A DNA stretch of 17,974 nt from Bacteroidota bacterium. GTDB lineage: Bacteria > Bacteroidota > Bacteroidia > Chitinophagales > Chitinophagaceae. The position numbers were made by a program, and so were the translations under genes. The stretch lies in NCBI GenBank assembly GCA_023392185.1, contig JAEVZP010000059.1:1-17974 (forward strand). Reading direction: 5' to 3'. Positions 1 through 7,371 of the stretch are shown in pieces; the first letter of the stretch is position 1, and every line of letters starts with the position of its first letter. A model generated the notes under the pieces. The model had not been told where the DNA came from and did no database searches. It worked only from the letters and a program-made list of their open reading frames with translations.

Positions 1-353
1 GCGCACCTTCGTATATCCTCTCCGATTTCGAAGGCCTTGACGCCACAACTCAGATCCACTGGCTGGAAGGCACCGAAGGCACAGTGGATGAAAATATTTC
101 CTGGCAACACAGCGGCGCCCACTGCCCGCAACACATTGTGTGGAAGATTCGGGAGGACGATGAAATCGCTTTTTTCGGCGGCGACGAAGCTCCGCAACTC
201 CGGCAAATGAAGATGCGTTATATCGCCCGTTATGATTATAACGGTGAGGCGGCTATGAAGCTCCGCGAGCAATACGGCGCTGCCGGGCGGCAGGAAGGCT
301 GGCAGTTTTTGTTCTACCACGATATTGCCTCGCCGGTATCGGTCTTGAAGTAA
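1..353 (+). CDS. Probable MBL-fold metallo-hydrolase, C-terminal part
   Basis: This is the 3' end of a gene that begins before the window; the reading frame is open from base 3 to the TAA at 351-353. An internal ATG at 84 is unlikely to be the start because the frame continues upstream with normal coding character (YILSDFEGLDATTQIHW). The visible tail of about 116 residues contains MKMRYIARYDYNG and ends with GWQFLFYHDIASPVSVLK. That ending resembles the last strand of metallo-beta-lactamase-fold hydrolases, where a late His-Asp pair after a hydrophobic strand is common. The zinc-binding HxHxDH motif would lie upstream, outside the window, so the assignment is tentative. The gene ends convergent with the sigma-factor operon, separated from it by a strong palindromic terminator. 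Confidence 0.45.
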   Translation, partial: APSYILSDFEGLDATTQIHWLEGTEGTVDENISWQHSGAHCPQHIVWKIREDDEIAFFGGDEAPQLRQMKMRYIARYDYNGEAAMKLREQYGAAGRQEGWQFLFYHDIASPVSVLK

Positions 354-357
354 GATC

Positions 358-434
358 GTTTTAAAAGCGGGCATTCCGGTTCTACTATCTAAACCGGAAA
401 CACCGGAATTTTTCCGGAAAACCGCTTCTAAAAC
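358..434. repeat. Outer inverted repeat with nested TTCCGG hairpins
   Basis: Arms 358-370 (GTTTTAAAAGCGG) and 422-434 pair with one mismatch. They enclose ATTCCGGT (373-380), which pairs perfectly with ACCGGAAT (402-409), and one TTTCCGGAAA palindrome (411-420). The element lies directly after the stop codon at 353 and before the larger palindrome at 436-477. It probably adds to transcription termination for the upstream gene; no coding potential is seen. Confidence 0.5.
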
Positions 435-435
435 G

Positions 436-477
436 AAAGCCAACGGCACACATCCCGGGATGTGTGCCGTTGGCTTT
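436..477. terminator. Bidirectional terminator, 42-bp perfect palindrome
   Basis: The left arm (436-456, AAAGCCAACGG then CACACATCCC) and the right arm (457-477) are exact reverse complements with no spacer, so either strand can form a roughly 19-bp GC-rich hairpin. Short T-rich stretches follow on both strands. It lies between two convergent genes (stops at 353 on plus and 500 on minus), the expected place for a shared rho-independent terminator. Confidence 0.8.
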
Positions 478-499
478 TCCAAAAAAGACCGGAGGACTG

Positions 500-916
500 T
501 TAGTGCTTGCGTTCGCGCAGTTCGTCGAGCAGCATTTTCCGGAAATCGCGCTCGGCTTCCACAAGGGCAGCCGTTTGTTGTGGCGACAACACCCGGAGGT
601 ATTCATCATTGCAGCGCTTTTGGATGGCCAGGTCGCGTTGCTTGAACTCTATATTATCGTCCAGAAAGCGCATGGCTTCTTCCGGATCCTGCCCCGGACG
701 GGCTTTGGCACCGCCATAAGATTGTTTCAGGTTGCGGCGCTCGGCCTGACAGCGGTTGTACATCGGCCAGAACTGCTCGGCCTGCGAAGGCGTAAGCTTC
801 AGGCGATCGGCAATAAAGCTCGTTTTGATCGCCTGCACGCGGCTTTTATCCTTGCCCTGCGCACCGGCAGTGAGGGAAAAAAGGAGAAGGAGAGTGGAAA
901 GAAGAATCGGTTTCAT
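500..916 (-). CDS. CpxP/Spy-like periplasmic protein of an ECF sigma operon
   Basis: This is a 138-residue secreted protein. The start at 916 (MKPILLSTLLLLFSLTAGAQG) gives a clean signal peptide with an AGA-Q type cleavage site; an upstream ATG at 979 would bury that signal and overlap the preceding gene. The mature part is charged and helical. It holds LKLTPSQAEQFWPMYN near residues 39-54 and VLSPQQTAALVEAERDFRKMLLDEL near the end, two LTxxQ-like segments typical of Spy/CpxP-type chaperones and of the small third protein common in Bacteroidota sigma operons. It lies 46 bp downstream of the membrane-protein gene and is probably co-transcribed with it and the sigma factor. It most likely senses or buffers misfolded envelope proteins; no enzymatic role is indicated. 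Confidence 0.65.
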   Translation of the reverse strand: MKPILLSTLLLLFSLTAGAQGKDKSRVQAIKTSFIADRLKLTPSQAEQFWPMYNRCQAERRNLKQSYGGAKARPGQDPEEAMRFLDDNIEFKQRDLAIQKRCNDEYLRVLSPQQTAALVEAERDFRKMLLDELRERKH

Positions 917-962
917 AGCAGACCTGAAAGCCGGCAGCAGGCCGGCAAACGATTGGTGGTAT

Positions 963-1781
963 TTAAAGCAGGGCTTCATCGGAGAGAAAATCCTGTATTT
1001 CGTAAGTATCTAAATTTTGTGCCGGAGATGTTTTTTGAAAAGTAGATTGGGGAAGACGGGCCTCAATCATATCGATATCGAACTCTTCGGCATGTTGGTA
1101 GACATAATCCTGAAGGGTATTTTCCGGCAGGTCAGACAGTGCGCGTCGGGTGGTAGCAGTTGTGTTTTGCGGTGTTCCGGCCTGCTCAATACCCAGGGTG
1201 ACGCCCAGAATCAGGATGGCAGCGGCGGCCCAACGCATCAGCTGCACCGGCAGCGGAATACGGGTAGACAGCGGAATGGTACGGGGTTTTTCAGCTTCGG
1301 AGAGGTCGTCTGCCTGAACACGAGCCATTAGATTTCCGGAAAATCCCTCAAAATAGTGATGGGGAACATCAAAAGGCATCGTCCGGGATAGGCCTGCCGG
1401 CAGTTTTTCTGCCTCCACATCAATCGCTGCCTGAATGGCCTGAGGCAGACGCTCAAAATAACCCACCGGCACTTCAAAGACATTGGTGCGGGGCAAACGG
1501 GCCTCGAAATGGTCTGTCGCCCGCAATGGGGCGAGCGCAGCCGAAATTCCGGAAAAGTAGCCTTCCGGAACGGTAAAAGGGGTTTTTAAGAAACCAAAAG
1601 CCGGCACCGGGTCGGACGTATCAGCGCCCTCTTCCTCCAACGACATCCGGGTGCGGAGGTCTGGAAGCAGGCTTTCAAAATAACCGGCCGGCAGCCCATA
1701 CGGCATGGCGACCGGCAAATCTGCCAGCCGGGATTGCAGCATTTTCAGCTCTTCAACGACTTGTGGGGAACGGGCTTCCAT
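963..1781 (-). CDS. Single-pass membrane protein with four PxGYFE repeats, probable anti-sigma factor
   Basis: This 272-residue protein begins 33 bp after the sigma-factor stop codon, so it is probably part of the same transcript. The N-terminal 180 residues are soluble and carry four copies of a short repeat of the form P-[FY]-x-[VL]-P-x-x-YF. They are near residues 27-36 (LPAGYFE), 68-76 (VPEGYFS), 102-110 (VPVGYFE) and 136-145 (VPHHYFE). One membrane segment follows at about 182-199 (LMRWAAAAILILGVTLGI), then a roughly 70-residue acidic C-terminal tail. Position between an ECF sigma factor and a periplasmic CpxP-like protein, with one central membrane segment, is what is expected of an anti-sigma factor in this phylum. 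I do not see a classical zinc-binding anti-sigma motif, so the role rests on context. Confidence 0.6.
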   Translation of the reverse strand: MEARSPQVVEELKMLQSRLADLPVAMPYGLPAGYFESLLPDLRTRMSLEEEGADTSDPVPAFGFLKTPFTVPEGYFSGISAALAPLRATDHFEARLPRTNVFEVPVGYFERLPQAIQAAIDVEAEKLPAGLSRTMPFDVPHHYFEGFSGNLMARVQADDLSEAEKPRTIPLSTRIPLPVQLMRWAAAAILILGVTLGIEQAGTPQNTTATTRRALSDLPENTLQDYVYQHAEEFDIDMIEARLPQSTFQKTSPAQNLDTYEIQDFLSDEALL

Positions 1782-1814
1782 AGCGGATTAAAGACGCGTA
1801 AAGGAGGGGCAGGT

Positions 1815-2378
1815 TTAATCTTCCGGCTTGAAATACGCTTCTATTTTCTTAACTGCATGGTGGTAGCTTGCCTTCAGCGCCCCCACAGAAGTGCCCAGCA
1901 CCTCACTCATCTTTTCATAAGGCATTTCGTCGAAGTAGCGCAGGTTGAAAACCAGTTTTTGCTTTTCGGGAAGGCCCTGAATGGCTTTCTGCAACTTCCA
2001 CTCAAGCTGCCGGTCGTCAAAACCCGGCTGGGCAGCCAGCCGGTTGGACAGATCGGTTTCTTCGTCGGAAAGCGAAACAGAGGCGCGCCGTTTGCGCTGC
2101 TCTATGAAAGTAAGTGTTTCGTTGGTGGCAATCCGATACAGCCAGGTATAGAGTCCGCTTTGCTCGCGGAAGTCGGCCAGGGCGCGCCAAACTTTTATGA
2201 ATACATTCTGAAGCACGTCGTTGGCGTCTTCATGGTCGAGCACCATGCGCCGGATGTGCCAATAGAGGCGCTCCTGATAGGTTTTGACCAGTTGGTTGAA
2301 TGCGGCTTCTTTGGTCCGCTCTTCGCGGAATGCGGCCAGAAGGGCGCGATCGTCTGTATAGACCGGTTGTGCTGCCAT
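1815..2378 (-). CDS. ECF (sigma-70 family) RNA polymerase sigma factor
   Basis: This 187-residue protein has both ECF regions. Region 2 contains DANDVLQNVFIKVWRAL and SGLYTWLYRIATN (core binding and -10 recognition). Region 4 has LPEKQKLVFNLRYF followed by MPYEKMSEVLGTSVGALKASYH, the helix-turn-helix that reads the -35 box. The start at 2378 (MAAQPVYTDD) is preferred over the in-frame ATG at 2453 because it gives the usual ECF length. A -7-like box (TATCTTG on the minus strand) also lies just upstream of 2378. It is the first gene of a three-gene operon with the repeat membrane protein and the CpxP-like protein. It probably directs an envelope-stress regulon and its own operon. Confidence 0.88.
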   Translation of the reverse strand: MAAQPVYTDDRALLAAFREERTKEAAFNQLVKTYQERLYWHIRRMVLDHEDANDVLQNVFIKVWRALADFREQSGLYTWLYRIATNETLTFIEQRKRRASVSLSDEETDLSNRLAAQPGFDDRQLEWKLQKAIQGLPEKQKLVFNLRYFDEMPYEKMSEVLGTSVGALKASYHHAVKKIEAYFKPED

Positions 2379-2572
2379 TGCGCGCAAGATACGGCGGAGA
2401 TGATTTGAGTGCCAGATAGCGGTGGGTGCGTTGGCGGCTTCTGCCTCGAACACTTCGCGCGTTGGATAGAGTTGGAACTGTGTGGAGGGCGTCTGTTAAA
2501 CCTTGCAACCCTTTAGGAACAAAACAGCGAAGCGGCTCTCGCGCCAGGGCGGGACCAACAGCACAGCCGCCT

Positions 2573-2580
2573 TACTTTCG
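2573..2580 (+). promoter_or_regulatory. Putative -7 box for aroQ, four bases from the start codon
   Basis: TACTTTCG matches the Bacteroidota -7 consensus TAnnTTTG with one change and ends only 4 bp before the aroQ ATG, which would give an almost leaderless transcript. No convincing -33 element is seen. The rest of the 206-bp divergent space between the sigma gene and aroQ shows nothing else recognisable. Confidence 0.35.
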
Positions 2581-2584
2581 TTTC

Positions 2585-3019
2585 ATGAAAATCCTGATTC
2601 TCAACGGTCCCAACCTGAACCTGCTCGGCGAGCGCGAACCGGCCATTTATGGCGCCCAGTCGTTTGAGGATTATCTGGAGATTTTGAAAGCCGATTTCCC
2701 GGATATCACGTTCGTCTACCGCCAAAGCAACGTGGAAGGGGAACTGATTAACCGGCTTCACGAATACCGGCATGCGGTGCAGGGCGTAGTCCTCAATGCC
2801 GGTGCTTATACCCATACGAGCATTGCGCTGGCCGACGCTGTGGCCGCCATCCCGGTTCCGGTCATTGAAGTGCACCTCAGCAATGTGGCTGCGCGCGAAG
2901 ATTTCCGGAAAACTTCCTGTATCGCCGCTCATTGCATTGGCAGTATCAGCGGCTTTGGACTGGAATCCTACCGGCTGGCCCTGAGCTATTTTTTCCGGAA
3001 AATTTCACCGGCGACCTAG
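2585..3019 (+). CDS. aroQ: 3-dehydroquinate dehydratase, type II
   Basis: It catalyses dehydration of 3-dehydroquinate to 3-dehydroshikimate, step three of the shikimate pathway (EC 4.2.1.10), in the cytoplasm; type II enzymes form dodecamers. The 144-residue product has the family's usual length and all signature blocks: NGPNLNLLG at residues 6-14, the catalytic Tyr region REPAIYG, NAGAYTHTSIALADA, the active-site stretch EVHLSN, and FRKTSCIAAHCIGSISGFG. The start at 2585 places the NGPNLNLLG strand at the expected position; the open frame upstream to 2426 has no such support. The gene is convergent with fmt, 54 bp apart, and divergent from the sigma operon. Two TTTCCGGAAA palindromes lie in its 3' part. 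Confidence 0.95.
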   Translation: MKILILNGPNLNLLGEREPAIYGAQSFEDYLEILKADFPDITFVYRQSNVEGELINRLHEYRHAVQGVVLNAGAYTHTSIALADAVAAIPVPVIEVHLSNVAAREDFRKTSCIAAHCIGSISGFGLESYRLALSYFFRKISPAT

Positions 3020-3073
3020 AGTCGCGCTGCTCGGATCCGATAATATTTATCTGCGGACACGCGTGGCGGGTCC

Positions 3074-3997
3074 CTACGGAAACCGGTAGCCGCGCAAAAA
3101 TTCCGGAACGCTCATTCGCTTTTTGCCTTCCAGTTGCAGTTCCTCGACGTATAGCCACCCGTCGGGCGTAGCAAAACGCAAGAAGGATTTCCCATCGGTA
3201 TCATAGTCGCCGGGCCTGGGCAGTGGATGATCTTCCCGGATCGTCTGAAACCAGCTTTTAAAGATGCGCAGATTTTTACCTTCCAACATCGTAAAGGCGG
3301 TTGGAAAAGGCGACAGTCCCCGGACTTTATTGTGCACGGCCTCGGCTGTCTGGGAAAAATCCAGTTCGCAATCTGCTTTGAAAATCTTCGGCGCGTGTTT
3401 GAGGCCTTCCGGATGCTGCGGCTGGGGTTTGGGCGCCAGATTTCCGGCCGCCAGCTCCTGCACCGTTTCGGTGAGCAGCGCGGCCCCCTGTTCCATCAGT
3501 TTTTGATACAGCGTGCCGAAATTATCGCCCGGCAAGATCGCGGTTTCTTTTTGCAGCAGAATCCCCCCGGTGTCGATTTCCTGTTGCAGCTGAAAGGTCG
3601 TTACGCCGGTAAAAGCTTCGCCGTTGATGATAGCCCAGTTGATGGGCGCGGCGCCCCGGTATTGCGGCAGCAGCGAGGCATGCACGTTGATGGTCCCAAG
3701 CGGCGGCATCGCCCACACAGCTTCGGGTAACATGCGAAAGGCAACAACGACGTGTAGCCCGGCTGCCAGGCTGCGCAATGTCTCGAGGAATTCGGGCGCT
3801 TTGAGCTTTTCGGGTTGCAGAATGGTCAAACCCTGCTCCAGCGCAAACTTTTTGACTGCCGACTGGCTCAGCTGTTGGCCACGGCCGGCCGGCTTATCCG
3901 GTGCGGTGATGACGGCGGCCACTTCATGACCGCTTTCCATCAGTGCCCGCAACGAGGCAACGGCAAAATCGGGGGTTCCAAAGAAAAGTATGCGCAT
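3074..3997 (-). CDS. fmt: Methionyl-tRNA formyltransferase
   Basis: It transfers a formyl group from 10-formyltetrahydrofolate to Met-tRNA(fMet) for translation initiation (EC 2.1.2.9). The 307-residue product starts at MRILFFGTPDFAVASL, the standard N-terminus of the family, so the in-frame ATG at 4042 is rejected. The folate-binding and catalytic block is clear: NVHASLLPQYRGAAPINWAI contains the Asn, His and SLLPxxRG motif, followed by ITGVTTFQ-like and EIDTGGILLQ sequences. The C-terminal OB-fold-like domain includes VHNKVRGLSPFPTAF. A -7-like box (CAACTTTG, minus strand of 4002-4009) lies 4 bp before the start, suggesting a nearly leaderless mRNA. No def gene is adjacent. Confidence 0.95.
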   Translation of the reverse strand: MRILFFGTPDFAVASLRALMESGHEVAAVITAPDKPAGRGQQLSQSAVKKFALEQGLTILQPEKLKAPEFLETLRSLAAGLHVVVAFRMLPEAVWAMPPLGTINVHASLLPQYRGAAPINWAIINGEAFTGVTTFQLQQEIDTGGILLQKETAILPGDNFGTLYQKLMEQGAALLTETVQELAAGNLAPKPQPQHPEGLKHAPKIFKADCELDFSQTAEAVHNKVRGLSPFPTAFTMLEGKNLRIFKSWFQTIREDHPLPRPGDYDTDGKSFLRFATPDGWLYVEELQLEGKKRMSVPEFLRGYRFP

Positions 3998-4032
3998 AGC
4001 GCAAAGTTGGGGCAGTGGAAGCACTTCGTGCG

Positions 4033-4119
4033 GTTGGAGCATTTGGCGTTGGAACTTCGTGTTGGAGTTTCACGTTGGAGCCCTTCGGGCGTTGGAAACG
4101 ATTTTCTTTTTCTGTTGGA
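4033..4119. repeat. Cluster of six GTTGGA direct repeats
   Basis: GTTGGA occurs at 4033, 4048, 4061, 4074, 4091 and 4114, with spacings of 15, 13, 13, 17 and 23 bp. Several copies are preceded by CTTCGTG- or CTTCGGG-type sequences that can fold into tiny hairpins (GCACTTCGTGC at 4021-4031, GCCCTTCGGGC near 4080-4090). The cluster lies in the 205-bp divergent space between fmt and the cyanophycinase gene. It could be a protein-binding array or a degraded intergenic repeat; function unknown. Confidence 0.45.
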
Positions 4120-4202
4120 CCTTGCGATGCTTTAAGAAATTAAATCGGCGTAGCCTCCAACAGCGTTAGCACCGGCACAGTTCTTGCACCCCCTTTTCCG
4201 AT

Positions 4203-5210
4203 ATGTCTTATCCAAAAGGTACCCTGCTTATCATCGGCGGTCATGAAGAGAAAAACCTCGAAGGAACCGCTCCGGAGATCCTGCTGCGCCAGGACAACCC
4301 CCAGCGCTTCCGGATTCTGGGAAAACTACTGGCAACACAGCCCTACGCACACCACGATATTCAAATTATCGCCTCGGCCTCTTCTATTCCCGAAGAAATG
4401 GAAGCGCTGTACCGGCAGGCCTATCAGTCGGTTGGGTTCAAAGAAGTGTCTTTTATCCACGTCAACTGCACCGAAGATGCCTGTGAAGAAGAGGCCATTA
4501 AGCGGATCCATTATTCCCACGCGGTGTTCTTCACCGGCGGGGATCAGCTCCGGCTCATGGATCAGATGCGCGACACGCCCTTGCTGGAAGCCATTAAAAA
4601 GAAATACTATGCCGACCCCAACTTTATTGTGGCCGGAACGAGCGCCGGAGCCATGGCCATTCCGGAAAAAATCATTGGCCGGGGCCGTATCGAAGAAGCG
4701 TTGATGAAGCAGGATCTCCGAATGAGCACCGGCTTTGGACTGGTGTCCAATATGATCGTAGACACTCACTTCGTGAAGCGCGGACGCTTTGGTCGCCTGG
4801 CGCTGGCAGTAGCCATGAATCCGGAATGCATCGGCATTGGCCTGGGCGAAGATGCGGCCCTGATGATCCGGGACGGCAATGAAGCCACCAGCATCGGCTC
4901 GGGCATGGTGATCGTGATTGACCCTACCGATATGGGCGCGACCAACGCACCTTATGCAGCGCTCAATGATCAGATTGTCATCGAAAACCTGCGCGTGCAT
5001 ATTCTGGCAGGCGGCTCGCAGTACCTCATTCACGAGCGGCAATTCCGGCTGGCCGACACCCAGATGGAGCCAAACGCCTCCCCGGCTGTGCCCGAAGTGC
5101 CGGAAAACGCCGTGGACAACCTGAAGTTGAGCAAGGAAAAACAGGATGCCGTAAACCGCAAGCAGTCGCCAGCTGAGAAGCGCGAAGTTTTGGGAGAAAA
5201 CAACAACTAG
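4203..5210 (+). CDS. cphB: Cyanophycinase-like S51 family serine peptidase
   Basis: Cyanophycinase cleaves the storage polymer multi-L-arginyl-poly-L-aspartate to beta-Asp-Arg dipeptides. The 335-residue product has the S51 nucleophile elbow GTSAGAM at residues 144-150 and the preceding FFTGGDQLRLMDQM at about 109-122. It also has the MSTGFGLVSNMIVDTHFVKRGR block, which carries the family's conserved TH and RGR residues, and GIGLGEDAAL. The N-terminus GTLLIIGGHEEK is typical. The last roughly 45 residues (after RQFRLADTQ) are a Pro/Glu/Lys-rich tail that looks disordered and is not part of the catalytic fold. No cyanophycin synthetase (cphA) is adjacent. Many Bacteroidota carry such proteins, and some may hydrolyse other peptides, so substrate is uncertain although family is not. 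Confidence 0.87.
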   Translation: MSYPKGTLLIIGGHEEKNLEGTAPEILLRQDNPQRFRILGKLLATQPYAHHDIQIIASASSIPEEMEALYRQAYQSVGFKEVSFIHVNCTEDACEEEAIKRIHYSHAVFFTGGDQLRLMDQMRDTPLLEAIKKKYYADPNFIVAGTSAGAMAIPEKIIGRGRIEEALMKQDLRMSTGFGLVSNMIVDTHFVKRGRFGRLALAVAMNPECIGIGLGEDAALMIRDGNEATSIGSGMVIVIDPTDMGATNAPYAALNDQIVIENLRVHILAGGSQYLIHERQFRLADTQMEPNASPAVPEVPENAVDNLKLSKEKQDAVNRKQSPAEKREVLGENNN

Positions 5211-5298
5211 AACTGTTTTTACTCCGGCCGGCAGGGCGGCATTGGTGTGCCGTTCCCGATACCATCCCACCCAAAATCAATCTTTTTTAAACAGAAAC

Positions 5299-5330
5299 CG
5301 CCCGTCTGCAAACCGGGCGCTTTGTTTGTG
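5299..5330 (+). terminator. Possible terminator after the cyanophycinase gene
   Basis: CGCCCG (5299-5304) and CGGGCG (5314-5319) form a GC stem with an 8-nt CCGTCTGC-type loop region. A T-rich but interrupted tract (CTTTGTTTG) follows. It lies between the stop at 5210 and the next start at 5382, with both genes on the plus strand. Confidence 0.5.
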
Positions 5331-5381
5331 TCGTACCTGTGGATGAAACAACCTTTTTATTTTCTTCCAAAACATCCATTC

Positions 5382-5951
5382 ATGAGACACTCCAAAATAG
5401 CCACCCTGCTGTTGGGTTTTGCCCTTGCTACCGGTTTTACCGCTGCTGCGCAGGGCATGAAAGAAAAAACCGTAATGGTAGGCGGCGCAGCCATGTATCC
5501 GTCTAAAAACATCGTTGAAAACGCTGTAAACTCCAAAGACCATACGACGCTCGTAGCAGCGGTGAAGGCCGCCGGCCTTGTCGAAACCCTGCAAGGGCCT
5601 GGCCCCTTTACGGTGCTGGCCCCCACCAATGCCGCTTTTGACCAGTTGCCTGAAGGCACGGTGGAAACGCTGCTGAAACCGGAAAACAAGGAAGCGCTGC
5701 AAAAAGTACTTACCTACCATGTGCTACCCGGCAAGTTCAGCGCAGCAGATATAATGACGGCCATCAAAAAATCCGACAACAAGATGGCGATGATGCGTAC
5801 CGTGCAGGGGGAAGAGTTGACCTTCTGGATGAAAGGAAAGGATCTATACGTGAAAGACAGCAAAGGGGCCAGCGCAAAGGTGACTACCGCTGATGTCAAC
5901 CAGTCCAACGGCGTGATTCACGTGATTAATAAAGTGCTGCTGCCATCTTAG
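5382..5951 (+). CDS. Secreted FAS1 (fasciclin) domain protein
   Basis: The 189-residue product begins MRHSKIATLLLGFALATG, a clear signal peptide ending near AAAQG. This start is chosen over in-frame upstream ATGs at 5247 and 5343 because only it places the signal at the N-terminus. The mature protein is essentially one FAS1 domain. It has HTTLVAAVKAAGLVETLQ, the H1-like box FTVLAPTNAAFDQLP, the linker VLTYHVLPGKFSAADI, and the H2-like ending NGVIHVINKVLLPS. FAS1 domains mediate adhesion or matrix binding; in bacteria the partners are mostly unknown. The YPSKNIVENAVNSKDHTTL lead-in is typical of Bacteroidota and cyanobacterial single-domain members. The gene stands alone between two terminators. 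Confidence 0.88.
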   Translation: MRHSKIATLLLGFALATGFTAAAQGMKEKTVMVGGAAMYPSKNIVENAVNSKDHTTLVAAVKAAGLVETLQGPGPFTVLAPTNAAFDQLPEGTVETLLKPENKEALQKVLTYHVLPGKFSAADIMTAIKKSDNKMAMMRTVQGEELTFWMKGKDLYVKDSKGASAKVTTADVNQSNGVIHVINKVLLPS

Positions 5952-5982
5952 GCCATCCAGGCTCCACCGCCTTGGATCAGCG

Positions 5983-6012
5983 GGCGCGTTTTCCATAAAA
6001 CGCGCCTTTTTT
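5983..6012 (+). terminator. Rho-independent terminator of the FAS1 gene
   Basis: GGCGCGTTTT (5983-5992) and AAAACGCGCC (5997-6006) form a perfect 10-bp stem with a CCAT loop, followed by six T residues. It lies 32 bp after the FAS1 stop codon. The A/T pairing also lets it work on the opposite strand for the convergent oxidoreductase gene. Confidence 0.88.
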
Positions 6013-6138
6013 ATGCTTTAATGCATAGAAATACACCGCAGTCGGGGCCTCAGGCTGGAGCGCCCTGCCGGGCCTTTTACCAGAGGCGATCTCCCTTCCG
6101 GGAAAAGGGCTGCCGGTCCCCTGCCCGCTGCTCCTTTT

Positions 6139-7152
6139 TCAGCCTTGCCGGGCGTGGGCTTGCACCGCCGGCAGCACCTTTGTAGCCAGCAACTCCATAG
6201 AACGCAGCACTTTTTTATGGGGCAGATCGTCGATGGAGATTTGCAGCAGAAAACGGGTATTGGCAAAAGCGTCGTATTCGGCGCAGAGCTTGTCGATCAC
6301 CTGCTGCGGGCTGCCCACGAGCAGATGTCCACCGGGGCGCAGGGCAGTTTCATATTCGGCGCGGCCGGTAGGGCTCCAGCCTCTTTCCTGCCCGATGCGG
6401 CTGAATACGCCGTGGTGTGCCGGGTAGAAGTCGTCGGCCGCTTCCTGCGAGTCTTCAGCGATATAGCAATGTTGATTGATGCAGATCTGGGGACCGCCGT
6501 GATCGACTTCGGCCAGTACTTTGCGGTAGAGTTCCACATAAGGCAGAAACTGCGACCAGCGACCGCCTATGATGGCCAGGGTCAGGGGCAGGTTGTGACT
6601 TGCTGCCCGTACTACCGACTGCGGCGTGCCGCCGACGGCTACCCAGAGCGGCAGGGGGGTTTGAACGGGACGGGGATACACGGTGGCGCTGCGCAGGGCC
6701 TGCACATGGCGGCTGCGGAAGGTCACGGATTCCTGTCGGCAGAGGCGGGCCAGCACATCGAGTTTCTCAGAAAAAAGCGCCTCGTAGTCCGAGAGGTCAT
6801 AGCCGAAGAGCGGGAAGCTTTCGGTAAAAGAGCCCCGGCCGGCCATGATTTCGGCGCGTCCGTTGGAGATATTGTCCAGGGTGGAAAACTGCTCAAAGAC
6901 GCGCACCGGATCATCGCTGCTCAGGACCGTAACAGCAGACGACAGGCGGATATGCTTCGTAAGGGCCGCAATGGCAGCCAGCGCCACCGGCGGGCTGCTC
7001 ACGGCGTAATCGGCGCGGTGGTGCTCGCCGACGGCAAAAACATCGAAGCCCAGCTCGTCAGCCCGTTTGCCTTCTTCCAAAAGGTTTTGAAAGCGCTGCC
7101 GGGGCGAGAGATCGCCGAGGTCGGCGAAGGTGGAGAGACCAAATTGAAGCAT
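6139..7152 (-). CDS. LLM-class flavin-dependent oxidoreductase (luciferase-like)
   Basis: This 337-residue protein belongs to the bacterial luciferase-like monooxygenase family, which uses reduced FMN or F420. The N-terminus MLQFGLSTFADLGDLSP and the block GFDVFAVGEHHRADYAVSSPPVALAAIAALTKHIRL carry the characteristic GEHH motif and the following SPPVALAAIA strand-helix. VLSSDDPVRVFEQFSTLDNISNGRAEIMAGRGSF is the standard flavin/substrate region with NGR and GRG. PLPLWVAVGGTPQSVVRAA is also typical, and the LLVGSPQQVIDKL segment near residue 280 matches the C-terminal part. Length is normal for the family. Substrate cannot be told. It lies downstream of the WYL regulator on the same strand, 219 bp away, so co-transcription is possible but not indicated. 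Confidence 0.88.
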   Translation of the reverse strand: MLQFGLSTFADLGDLSPRQRFQNLLEEGKRADELGFDVFAVGEHHRADYAVSSPPVALAAIAALTKHIRLSSAVTVLSSDDPVRVFEQFSTLDNISNGRAEIMAGRGSFTESFPLFGYDLSDYEALFSEKLDVLARLCRQESVTFRSRHVQALRSATVYPRPVQTPLPLWVAVGGTPQSVVRAASHNLPLTLAIIGGRWSQFLPYVELYRKVLAEVDHGGPQICINQHCYIAEDSQEAADDFYPAHHGVFSRIGQERGWSPTGRAEYETALRPGGHLLVGSPQQVIDKLCAEYDAFANTRFLLQISIDDLPHKKVLRSMELLATKVLPAVQAHARQG

Positions 7153-7343
7153 GGCAGGGAATGGGTGGATAGAAAAAGATGTTTATTGGCAACAAAATAA
7201 GGCCAGCAGCCACGAACGGCCAGTAGCTATTGCCTGATGTCGGCGGACGGATAAGGGTCCTTCTTTGGGGTCCGGTCAGGTTTGTTATCGGCAGGCTTGT
7301 CCCTGCCCGGTCCGCCGGCTGGCCTGGGGGCGTTCCTTGGTAT

Positions 7344-7359
7344 GGATTTCCGGAAATCC
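7344..7359. repeat. 16-bp palindrome around a TTTCCGGAAA core
   Basis: GGATTTCC/GGAAATCC is perfectly self-complementary. It lies in the 219-bp gap between the WYL regulator (stop at 7372) and the oxidoreductase gene. A second small inverted repeat, GGCAGG (7290-7295) with CCTGCC (7302-7307), lies nearby. Together they may terminate the regulator transcript, but no T-run follows on the minus strand. Nothing else is seen in this gap. Confidence 0.4.
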
Positions 7360-7371
7360 GGCGGGGCCCGT

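Noticed and set aside
4033..4119. CRISPR-like array
   Set aside because: The repeated unit is only 6 bases with irregular spacers of 7-17 bases and no cas genes; this is not a CRISPR.
4326..5270. Minus-strand open frame of about 314 codons opposite the cyanophycinase gene
   Set aside because: The S51 motifs on plus are intact and the antisense product is His/Val-rich without any known domain.
6145..7200. Plus-strand open frame of about 350 codons opposite the luciferase-like gene
   Set aside because: The minus strand encodes a full-length family member; the antisense sequence is a shadow typical of GC-rich third positions.
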